This document shows, in pieces, positions 1 to 6,230 of a stretch of DNA of 6,469 bases (within the stretch, counting starts at the first letter, position 1; each line of letters opens with the position of its first letter). The translations under genes and the position numbers were made by a program. The DNA is taken from positions 1 through 6,469 of the forward strand of contig PMDT01000347.1 of the NCBI GenBank assembly GCA_003154555.1, read 5' to 3'. The notes under the pieces are model-generated. The model did no database searches, was not told the DNA's origin, and saw nothing but the letters and a program-made list of their open reading frames with translations. The DNA is from Spirochaetaceae bacterium. Lineage in GTDB: Bacteria; Spirochaetota; Spirochaetia; SZUA-6; Fen-1364.

Positions 1-531
1 GAAGCGCTGGGTGGCTTCAACGCCGGGCAGAGGTCGGCGGGAATGCCCGAGTTCCGCATCGGCGTCGGCGTCAACTACGGCATGGTGACAATCGGCAACA
101 TCGGGACGGAGAAGAAGAAGGAATACACGGTCATTGGCGACATGGCGGAGCTCGCGGAGCATTTCGAGGGGCTCACAAAGATCTACCACCAGCCGCTTAT
201 ATTCTCGGAAAGCCTCCATCGCTCGGTGCACGACAAGATACCATGTCGTCTCCTGGACTGGGTGCCTGTCCACGGCGCGGGTGCGATCAAGATCTACACC
301 GCGCGCCGGATTCTGGAGGCCCGGGAGACGGATGCCTGGAGCCAGCACAATCTCGGCATGGCGGAATACCACGACAGGAACTTCAAGCGCGCCGCGGGAT
401 ACTTCCGCGACGTACTGAAGGCCCTGCCGGGTGACGAGCTTGCCACGATGTTCCTGGAGCGCTGCGCGCGATTCGACAAGGAGCCTCCTCCCGAGAGCTG
501 GAACGGCATCGACCTTCCGAGGGCCTCGTGA
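1..531 (+). CDS. Class III adenylate/guanylate cyclase, C-terminal part (5' partial), degenerate active site
   Basis: The frame is open from base 1, so this is the last 176 residues of a longer protein whose start lies outside the window; the ATG at 43 is internal. The visible part holds the second half of a class III nucleotide cyclase domain (IGVGVNYGMVTIGNIGTE, then YTVIGD) and a tail with a TPR-like helix pair (HNLGMAEYHDRNFKRAAGYF) ending in EPPPESWNGI. It aligns almost without gaps to the C-terminus of the next gene, so the two are tandem paralogs. Where the partner reads DPVNLASRL, this protein reads DMAELAEHF. The Asn and Arg that stabilise the transition state in class III cyclases are therefore Glu (148-150) and His (160-162). 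The Thr of YTVIGD, which occupies the purine-specifying position, is kept. The metal-binding Asp residues lie outside the window. Alone this protein is probably inactive as a homodimer. It could be a pseudo-enzyme, or one half of a heterodimer with the downstream product. Confidence 0.9.
   Translation, partial: EALGGFNAGQRSAGMPEFRIGVGVNYGMVTIGNIGTEKKKEYTVIGDMAELAEHFEGLTKIYHQPLIFSESLHRSVHDKIPCRLLDWVPVHGAGAIKIYTARRILEARETDAWSQHNLGMAEYHDRNFKRAAGYFRDVLKALPGDELATMFLERCARFDKEPPPESWNGIDLPRAS
519..531 (+). promoter_or_regulatory. Ribosome binding site and GTGA stop/start overlap joining the two cyclase genes
   Basis: GAGGG (519-523) lies 4 bases before a GTG start at 528, and that GTG shares bases with the TGA stop of the upstream cyclase (529-531). 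The short spacer and weak start codon suggest that the second cyclase is translated mainly by ribosomes finishing the first. This would tie the amounts of the two subunits together. The overlap is seen directly; the coupling is inferred. Confidence 0.6.
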
Positions 532-2183
532 GCATCCGCCTGAAGATCGTCCTGATCGTCGTGCCCCTGATCGTGGCAACGCTCGCCCTCACCGGCGTGA
601 GCAGCTACTTCTCCGCATCCAACGGTATCACCCGCATTGCCAAGGATTTCCTTGGTTTCAAGTCCCAGGAGCTTCAGACCCAGGCGGAGAGCCAGTGGCG
701 GCTCCTTGTCGACAACAATCTGACGGGAAAGCCCGAGATGGTCTCCGCCACCCAGCAGGCGGTGGAAGGCTACGCGCGCAGCATCGTGCGGAGTGCCACG
801 GAGCTCATCCTTGCCACGGGGCCGGACGGCGCGGTGCGGATGAGCACGAGCGACGTGACGCTCCAGCCCCGGGAGCAGGAAAGGATCGCCGCACTCGCGG
901 CAAAGAAGAGCACCGACCTTGTCACGGTTGCCATCGGCGGAAAGGATCGGGTCGCCCAGGGTTTCTGGTTCGATCCATTCGGCTGGTACATGGTCGTGAC
1001 CGAGGAGCGGGCCGCCTTCTATGACCAGGTGAACCAGATCGCCATTCGCACCGGCATCATCCTCGTGGCGGCAATCCTCGGCGGCGTGATCCTGGTCCTC
1101 TTTTTTTCCGGCTATCTCACCCGGCCCCTGCGGCGCGTGGCCGCAACCATGCAGGACATCATCTCCACCAACGACCTCTCGAAGCGTGTCGTGGTGGAGT
1201 ACCACGACGAGATCGGTCAGCTCGCCCAGACCTTCAATATCATGGTCAATGGGCTCGACGAGGCATACCGGCAGATCAAGGCGTTCGCGCTGAAGGCCGC
1301 CGTTGCCCGCATGCGCGAACGGAAGATCAAGGAGGTCTTCCGCCAGTACGTGCCGGAAGACGTCATCAACCAGGTCCAGGCGAATGAGAGCAAGGTGAGC
1401 GGTGACGAAGGCATCCTTTCCGTGATGTTCTCCCACATCACCAATTATGCCGAGATCGCCACGTCCCTGCGCCCCGACGAGCTCGTGCAGTCCCTGGAGC
1501 CGTATTTCCGCGCCATGGTGGACACCATCCAGGCGCGCGGCGGCATGGTGGACAAGTACATCACGGACGCGGTCATGGCCTTTTTCGGCGCCCCGGTCAA
1601 GCGGGAGGACGATGCGCTGCGCTCCGTGATGGCCGGCATCGAGATGACGGAGGCGTTGCGTGAGTTCAACAAGCGGCGCATCACGGACGGCCACACGCCG
1701 TTTTCCGTGAGCGTCGGCATCAACAGGGGGTTGGTCACGTTCGGGACCATCGGCACCGAGACGAAGATGAGCTACACCGTGATCGGCGACCCGGTGAACC
1801 TCGCCTCCCGTCTCAGCGGCCTGACGAAGACGTACAGCCAGGAGCTGCTTTTCGCCGAGAGCCTCCACCGCTCGGTGAAGGACTCCGTTCCCTGCCGGCT
1901 CCTCGACACCGTTGCGGTGAAAGGCAAGAAGCAGGGGGTGAAGATCTACACCGCCCGGCGCGATCTCAGCGCCGCACAGAGAGAGGCCTGGGGACTGCAC
2001 AATCTCGGCATGGCGGAGTACTATGATCGGAGCTTCTCGCGGGCGATTGGGTACTTCAAGGACGCGCTGAAAATCCTGCCCCGCGACCTGATGGCCGCCA
2101 CGCTCCTGGAAAGGAGCAAGAGGTACGAAAAGAATCCCCCGCCGCCCGTCTGGGACGGTGTGGAAGTGATGACGCACAAATGA
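528..2183 (+). CDS. Membrane-bound class III adenylate/guanylate cyclase with extracytoplasmic sensor and HAMP domain
   Basis: This 551-residue receptor cyclase would make cAMP (or cGMP) at the inner membrane in response to an extracytoplasmic signal. It has TM1 at about 6-27, a roughly 145-residue outer segment resembling a Cache-type sensor (ending FWFDPFGWYMVVTEE), TM2 at 176-197, a HAMP domain at about 198-250 with a DEIG motif, a linker helix with FRQYVPEDV from 271, and a cyclase domain at about 297-460. Substrate-site residues are Lys343 and Thr417; Lys/Thr is the class IIIb pattern. Transition-state residues Asn424 and Arg428 are present, as is the second metal Asp347. The first metal Asp is replaced by His303 (MFSHITNY), exactly 44 residues before Asp347, as in canonical enzymes. 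A TPR-like helix pair and NPPPPVWDGV follow the catalytic domain. The GTG start overlaps the upstream TGA (GTGA) and preserves a complete TM1; GAGGG lies 4 bases before it. cAMP versus cGMP is not certain from sequence. Confidence 0.93.
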   Translation: MSIRLKIVLIVVPLIVATLALTGVSSYFSASNGITRIAKDFLGFKSQELQTQAESQWRLLVDNNLTGKPEMVSATQQAVEGYARSIVRSATELILATGPDGAVRMSTSDVTLQPREQERIAALAAKKSTDLVTVAIGGKDRVAQGFWFDPFGWYMVVTEERAAFYDQVNQIAIRTGIILVAAILGGVILVLFFSGYLTRPLRRVAATMQDIISTNDLSKRVVVEYHDEIGQLAQTFNIMVNGLDEAYRQIKAFALKAAVARMRERKIKEVFRQYVPEDVINQVQANESKVSGDEGILSVMFSHITNYAEIATSLRPDELVQSLEPYFRAMVDTIQARGGMVDKYITDAVMAFFGAPVKREDDALRSVMAGIEMTEALREFNKRRITDGHTPFSVSVGINRGLVTFGTIGTETKMSYTVIGDPVNLASRLSGLTKTYSQELLFAESLHRSVKDSVPCRLLDTVAVKGKKQGVKIYTARRDLSAAQREAWGLHNLGMAEYYDRSFSRAIGYFKDALKILPRDLMAATLLERSKRYEKNPPPPVWDGVEVMTHK

Positions 2184-2235
2184 GGTTTTACAGCGTTCGT
2201 TCAAGATTGGCCATGACGCTGTCGAAAATCGGATC

Positions 2236-2251
2236 AGGATAACCGCGCATG
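2236..2251 (+). promoter_or_regulatory. Ribosome binding site for the coiled-coil/TPR protein gene
   Basis: AGGA at 2236-2239 stands 9 bases before the ATG at 2249, a normal Shine-Dalgarno spacing, and supports that start. The 65 bases between the cyclase stop and this ATG contain no convincing -35/-10 pair and no terminator-like hairpin with a T-run. Read-through from the cyclase genes is therefore the simplest reading. Confidence 0.55.
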
Positions 2252-4786
2252 CTGGGACTGCTCGAAAAGGCTCGGACACTCAGGAAATCACTCGGGCTTG
2301 GTGGCGACGACCGGGAGGAGTTTGCTTTCGACCCCGACTCGGGCATCACCCGGGAGGAGCAGAAGGAGATCCGGGCCGAGATCGAGAAGGTCGCAAGCGG
2401 CAGCCGCATCGCGGTGAAACCGGAGATGTTCGCCGTCAAAGCGGCCAAGCGCGGCGTGCTCTTCCCCGTCATGGTCATCGTCGGCGCCGTGGTCGTCCTT
2501 GCCGCGGGTCTTGCGCTCTTCTATTTCCTCTTCCAGCGCGGTGAGACCCAGGCCTCGCGGGAAGATACAGGCACCATCACCGCGGAAGGCAAGCTGATCG
2601 AGGAAGTGAAGAAGGAATCCGACGCCAAGCTCCAGGAAAAGAACAGCCAGATCAGCCAGATCCAGACCCAGCTCTCCCAGATCGACAAGCAGAGACAGGA
2701 CCTCCAGGCAAACATGGATGCCAAGGTCCAGGAAAAAGAGAGCCAGTTGAAGGCGTCCCTCCAGGTGGAGCTGGACGCGGAGAAGGCGCGCCTCCAGAAG
2801 CAGGGCCTGTCCGACGCTGACATCACGAAAAAGCTCAACGACATGTCGGCACAGCAGAACGCTGCCTTCAACAAGCAGCTCGATACATTCAAGGCGCAGG
2901 CCGACGACGAGCGCAAAAAATCGGAAGCGACGCTGCAGAATCTGCAGACCCAGTTCAATGCCGACCTCGCCAAGGCGAATGCAGACCGTCAGCAGGTGCT
3001 CGCGGATTCCCGGCAGCGCGAGGCGGACCTCCAGACCCAGCTCGCGCAGAAAACGAAAGAGCTGCAAAGCTCGCAGGCGCAGACGCAGGCACAGCTCACC
3101 GCCCTCACGTCACAGAAACAGCAGGAAGATCTCGTGACGCAGCAGATCACGGGGCTGTACGGGGTGGCGCAGGCCGACATCGCCGCGAAGAATTACCCGA
3201 AAGCCCTCGTGAGTCTCCAGGCGATATCCACCTATGTCAATTCCAGTGACGTGGCAACCCTTCCCGGGATTGCCAAGCGGCGGACCGTGGACCTCTTCAT
3301 CATCGACTCGCTCAAAACGCTCGTGCAGAACGAGATCGACAAGGGGAAGGTCGACACCGCCTCCCTCGTGGACGCTGCCAGCAAGCTCGCTGATATCCGC
3401 AGCCGGGTCGCAAATGCCGACACGCTTCTGCGCGCCGGCAAGGTGGCAGATGCGGAGACGCAATACGGCCAGTCGCTGTCGGTGATCCCCGAGGTCGCAA
3501 AGAGCTACGCCTATTTCACGAACAAGGCGCGCGACGCCGAATCCGCGCGGCAGGACGCCCTCCACGCGGGGCTCACGCGCGCGGAGACCGCGTTTGCGGC
3601 CGGCAGATTCCCCGATGCCCTTCAGGCGTATCGGGATGCGTTCAGCTACCTGCCCGAAACATCGGCGCGCCTTGCCACGACGCTGTCCAACATCGGCAAT
3701 GCGACATCGTCCGTGACCGGCCAGAAGAGCCAGGCCGACCAGACCCAGGCGGCCGCCCCGCTCCTCACACAGGCGGCGGCGCTGCAGAAGCAGGGGCAGT
3801 ATCCCGATGCCCTCCAGCAGTACCTGGGCATTCTCCAGGGCTACCCCCAGAGCCAGCAGAATCTCGCCGCGGTCAAGGGAATCGCCGACAGCGTGGCCGC
3901 GATGAACAGCGGCGCCGCTGCCGCGCTCAAGGCGGAGACCGACCAGGTGAACGCGCTCACGACGCAGCTCGCCTCCGTCCAGAAGCAGCTCGACGCGGGG
4001 CTCGCGGAGATACTGGCGGTCAAGAAGAGCATCATCGCGCTCCTGGGAAGCACCCAGGACCCGGTAAAAGCCGACAGCGCGACGCTGCTCCGTGCGCTGA
4101 ACCAGAAGTTCGGGGACATCACGAACGCTTCTTCCAGCGCCTCCTCCGATCTGCAGAAGAATCTCGACGCCGCCACGAAGAAGGCAGCCGATCTCACGGC
4201 GCAGGTCACGAAGCTCGGGGCGGACAACGCACGCCTTACGAGCGATCTCACCGCGGCGCGCCAGGAGGCGGATCGACAGCGACAGCTCGCCGATCGCGCC
4301 GCCGAAGCGCTGAAGACCGCGCAGGCGTCGGTCAGCGCGACCGGGACCGCCCCCCCCGTCACGAACGCGGGCACCGGGCTTTCAGCGGAGGACCAGAAGA
4401 ACCTCGCGGATTTCAACAGCCTCGTGGCAGCCTACATAACCTACGCGAAGCAGGAAGACGACAATCTTGCAAAGTTCAAGGACGACCAGGGCAAGGCGCT
4501 CTTTGCATCCGGGGGCAGCAGGGTTGGGTTCTACTCGACGCTGAACAAGGTGTTCGACGGGATCTTAAGCCGGGTCAACCGCTACGATTCGCAGCTTTCC
4601 AGCGATGGAATCGCCACGGGGAGACGGAGCGCCATGGACCAGCTTGCCTCATTGATGACGGGGCTGGCAAATCAGAAGGGTGCGGATGCGCAGAACGCCT
4701 GGCTTGCCGCAAAGGTTTCGGCCGAAAAAGATCCGCGCATGAAGAGCCTCCTGCAATCATTGCAGAAGCTGGTCACAGCGAAGTAG
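2249..4786 (+). CDS. Single-TM envelope protein with coiled coils and TPR-like repeats, function unknown
   Basis: I do not recognise a named family for this 845-residue protein. It has no signal peptide. A charged cytoplasmic N-terminal segment of about 68 residues ends in Lys/Arg (KAAKRG) and precedes one TM helix at about 69-95, so most of the chain should be extracytoplasmic. Residues about 108-295 are rich in Gln, Lys, Glu and Asp and look like a long coiled coil. TPR-like helix pairs follow, with the A/G-x-F/Y-x-x-A pattern, near 302-330, 391-418, 441-470 (FAAGRFPDALQAYRDAF) and 504-535 (LQKQGQYPDALQQYLGIL). Further coiled coils lie near 557-600 and 629-690, then a low-complexity Ala/Thr/Pro linker (about 691-710) and a helical C-terminal domain. 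I see no cysteine and only one tryptophan. The gene follows the cyclases in the same direction after 65 bases and is probably in their operon. A structural or scaffold role in the envelope is a guess from architecture. The coding extent is secure; the function is not. Confidence 0.88.
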   Translation: MLGLLEKARTLRKSLGLGGDDREEFAFDPDSGITREEQKEIRAEIEKVASGSRIAVKPEMFAVKAAKRGVLFPVMVIVGAVVVLAAGLALFYFLFQRGETQASREDTGTITAEGKLIEEVKKESDAKLQEKNSQISQIQTQLSQIDKQRQDLQANMDAKVQEKESQLKASLQVELDAEKARLQKQGLSDADITKKLNDMSAQQNAAFNKQLDTFKAQADDERKKSEATLQNLQTQFNADLAKANADRQQVLADSRQREADLQTQLAQKTKELQSSQAQTQAQLTALTSQKQQEDLVTQQITGLYGVAQADIAAKNYPKALVSLQAISTYVNSSDVATLPGIAKRRTVDLFIIDSLKTLVQNEIDKGKVDTASLVDAASKLADIRSRVANADTLLRAGKVADAETQYGQSLSVIPEVAKSYAYFTNKARDAESARQDALHAGLTRAETAFAAGRFPDALQAYRDAFSYLPETSARLATTLSNIGNATSSVTGQKSQADQTQAAAPLLTQAAALQKQGQYPDALQQYLGILQGYPQSQQNLAAVKGIADSVAAMNSGAAAALKAETDQVNALTTQLASVQKQLDAGLAEILAVKKSIIALLGSTQDPVKADSATLLRALNQKFGDITNASSSASSDLQKNLDAATKKAADLTAQVTKLGADNARLTSDLTAARQEADRQRQLADRAAEALKTAQASVSATGTAPPVTNAGTGLSAEDQKNLADFNSLVAAYITYAKQEDDNLAKFKDDQGKALFASGGSRVGFYSTLNKVFDGILSRVNRYDSQLSSDGIATGRRSAMDQLASLMTGLANQKGADAQNAWLAAKVSAEKDPRMKSLLQSLQKLVTAK
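2453..2533 (+). other. Transmembrane helix of the coiled-coil/TPR protein
   Basis: Residues 69-95 form a continuous hydrophobic run (GVLFPVMVIVGAV, then VVLAAGLALFYFLF). It is preceded by KAAKRG and followed by QRGE. The positive residues on the N-terminal side favour an N-in, C-out orientation by the positive-inside rule. Confidence 0.85.
4350..4357 (+). repeat. C8 homopolymer tract inside the coiled-coil/TPR gene
   Basis: Eight consecutive C bases fall in the codons for Thr-Ala-Pro-Pro-Val, in the linker before the C-terminal domain. Loss of one C brings a TAA at 4437-4439 into frame and removes the last domain. Gain of one C leaves a frame in which I see no stop before the normal stop position. 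The tract is a possible slippage site and also a place where sequencing errors are likely. Confidence 0.7.
4751..4765. repeat. Short inverted repeat near the convergent gene ends
   Basis: CTGCAAT and ATTGCAG flank a single C, giving a 7-base perfect inverted repeat inside the last codons of the coiled-coil/TPR gene (Leu-Gln-Ser-Leu-Gln). It lies about 40 bases beyond the stop of the convergent lipoprotein gene. No T-run follows on either strand, so it is not a standard intrinsic terminator. It may be chance within Gln-rich coding sequence. Confidence 0.35.
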
Positions 4787-4806
4787 GGCGACGCCGGCGC
4801 GGCCGT

Positions 4807-6225
4807 TCAGTTCCATATGCGGGCGATATACCCGCAGGGTACAAGGTTGTAGGTAATGAAGTTCCCGCCAATGAGAATCCTGCCGTCTGCTTGTGGCGTG
4901 ACCGCGTACAGGCTGCCGCTCGCCCCGGTGCCGGAAGCAGGGAAGCTCGTGTCCAGGCTGCCATCGCTTGAGAGACGCGCAAGACGGAATCGGGAAGTGC
5001 CATCGTAGGCGGTGAATGATCCTGCAATGAGAATCGTGCCATCATCATTCACCGCAATGCTTTCGATGTCGCCGCCGGTTGCTCCCGGACCGGTGGCAAA
5101 AGTGCTGTCCAGGCTGCCGTCAGCATTCACTCGTGCAATATTCCCGCGGGCGCTTGCGCTGTACGTGGAAAAGTGCCCGCCGATGATTATCTTGCCATCC
5201 TTCTGCATCGCAGCCGCGTAAAGCTCGTCGCCGAGCCCCCCGACACCGGAGGTGAAGCTCGCGTCCAGGCTCCCATCGGCATTCAATCGCGCCAGGCATT
5301 CCCGGGGAACACTATCATACGTCGTGAAGTTCCCCCCGATGATGATCTTTCCGTCCGGCCGCAGCAGGATTGCCTGCACCCAGTTGTCCGGGCCGGCGCC
5401 CGTTGCGAAGCCATGATCAAGACTGCCGTCGACGTTCAATCGGGCGATAGCATTCCGCACGGTGCCGTCATACATCGTAAACAGCCCGCCGATAATCGTC
5501 TTCCCGTCGTTTTGCACCGCAATGCCGAAGATGTCGGAGTCTGCTCCCGAGCCGGAGGCAAAACTGGTATCCAGGCCGCCATCAGCGTTCAGCCGCGCGA
5601 TGTGCCCGCGCGAGGTGCCGTCGAAGTGAGTGAAAGAGCCGCCGATGATGATTTTTCCATTCTGGTGCATCGTCATTGCCATGACGAGTGCATCCGCACC
5701 CAAACCCGTTCCGGAAAAGCTCGGGTCTATGCTGCCGTCAGTGTTCATCCGGACAACGCGCACCGCACTCGCGCTATTGTAGGTCGAAAACGCCCCGGCG
5801 GCGAGGATTTTGCCGTCGCTCTGAAGAACAATGGGATACACAGCGGCATTCGCCTCGTTCCCGGTTGCAAATCCCGTATCCAGCGTCCCCGCGTAGTGGA
5901 TCGTGTAATACGCGTGAGTCACCGCGGAGTCGCTCATACCGGATGCTGCCGCAAGAGCTTTCAGGGTCACGCTCGTTCCGTCGCCCGCAACGGGGATGGG
6001 GCCCCCGTAGGTCGCGGATGCTGTTGTGGGATCGGTGCCGTCGGTCGTGTAATAGATCGTCGCGCCTGTTGTGGCGGATGCGATGGTCACCGACTGGTCT
6101 GTGCTGAAGTTGCCATAGAGCGGGCTGAAGGTTGGGGCGGCTGCCTGCTGGCTTTGCGTCGGATTGGGGCACGCGACGAGAAGAAGAACAAGGGAAATTA
6201 CCGCCAAAGTCTTCTTTGTTTGCAT
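4807..6225 (-). CDS. Delta-60 repeat lipoprotein with CHB_HEX_C domain (predicted beta-propeller)
   Basis: The chosen start gives MQTKKTLAVISLVLLLVAC, a typical lipoprotein signal with lipobox LVAC (Cys codon 6169-6171), and has GGAA (6235-6238) 9 bases upstream. An in-frame ATG at 6240 would add MELKT but has no Shine-Dalgarno. The mature protein starts CPNP, then carries a module of about 80 residues with ATIYYTTDGTDPTT, the hallmark of the chitobiase/hexosaminidase C-terminal-like domain (CHB_HEX_C). The rest is seven units of 51-52 residues with the delta-60 consensus: DGKIIIGGxFTxYDG, then R-x-x-I-A-R-L-N-x-DGSLDxxF. The chain ends ARIWN. It is predicted to be anchored in a membrane facing outward, possibly for ligand binding or surface contact; no catalytic motif is visible. 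It converges on the coiled-coil/TPR gene with 20 bases between stops and follows a paralog on the same strand. The family call is strong; its biological role is unknown. Confidence 0.9.
   Translation of the reverse strand: MQTKKTLAVISLVLLLVACPNPTQSQQAAAPTFSPLYGNFSTDQSVTIASATTGATIYYTTDGTDPTTASATYGGPIPVAGDGTSVTLKALAAASGMSDSAVTHAYYTIHYAGTLDTGFATGNEANAAVYPIVLQSDGKILAAGAFSTYNSASAVRVVRMNTDGSIDPSFSGTGLGADALVMAMTMHQNGKIIIGGSFTHFDGTSRGHIARLNADGGLDTSFASGSGADSDIFGIAVQNDGKTIIGGLFTMYDGTVRNAIARLNVDGSLDHGFATGAGPDNWVQAILLRPDGKIIIGGNFTTYDSVPRECLARLNADGSLDASFTSGVGGLGDELYAAAMQKDGKIIIGGHFSTYSASARGNIARVNADGSLDSTFATGPGATGGDIESIAVNDDGTILIAGSFTAYDGTSRFRLARLSSDGSLDTSFPASGTGASGSLYAVTPQADGRILIGGNFITYNLVPCGYIARIWN
4810..5886 (-). 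repeat. Seven tandem delta-60 protein repeats (about 153-156 bp each)
   Basis: The DGK-type motif recurs seven times in the encoded protein at spacings of 51 or 52 residues (residues 142, 194, 245, 296, 348, 400 and 452 counted from the ATG at 6240). Each unit runs from an LDxxF strand through DGKIIIGG to ARLNxDG. The first unit starts with LDTGFATG just after the CHB_HEX_C module and the last stops at ARIWN, giving seven whole units. Codons for the same motif differ from unit to unit, so the array is old rather than a recent DNA duplication. Confidence 0.85.
5899..6138 (-). other. CHB_HEX_C-like beta-sandwich domain segment
   Basis: This segment encodes about 80 residues between the lipid anchor and the repeats, with the sequence features APTFSPLYGNFS, ATIYYTTDGTDPTT and a final HAYYTI. 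This matches the CHB_HEX_C family, small immunoglobulin-like modules often attached to secreted or surface proteins. It probably serves as a spacer between the membrane anchor and the repeat domain. Confidence 0.8.
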
Positions 6226-6230
6226 CGTCT

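Noticed and set aside
43..531. The ATG at 43 as the true start of a short cyclase-like gene.
   Set aside because: The frame is open to base 1, and the residues before the ATG (EALGGFNAGQRSAG) align with EALREFNKRRITDG in the downstream paralog, so the gene extends further left.
1101..1107. T7 run in the second TM segment of the complete cyclase as a slippage switch.
   Set aside because: It simply encodes Phe-Phe-Ser in a hydrophobic helix, and seven T residues are too few to argue for programmed variation.
2184..2248. A promoter in the gap between the cyclase and the coiled-coil/TPR gene.
   Set aside because: A TTGGCC-like element near 2206 has no credible -10 partner at the right distance. 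The gap is short and could simply be an operon spacer.
294..2279. A 661-codon open frame on the minus strand opposite the cyclase genes.
   Set aside because: It lies fully antisense to a cyclase with clear domains. Its translation is rich in His, Arg, Gly and Asp without a recognisable fold, as expected from a stop-poor shadow frame in GC-rich DNA.
2288..3067. A 259-codon Leu-rich minus-strand frame opposite the first coiled coil.
   Set aside because: The Leu richness is the complement of Gln, Lys and Glu codons (CAG, AAG, GAG) in the coiled coil, so it is a shadow.
4787..4806. GC palindrome CGCCGGCG (4792-4799) as a bidirectional terminator.
   Set aside because: A perfect palindrome of this length leaves no loop, and no T-run follows on either strand. 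Such strings are common by chance in DNA this GC-rich.
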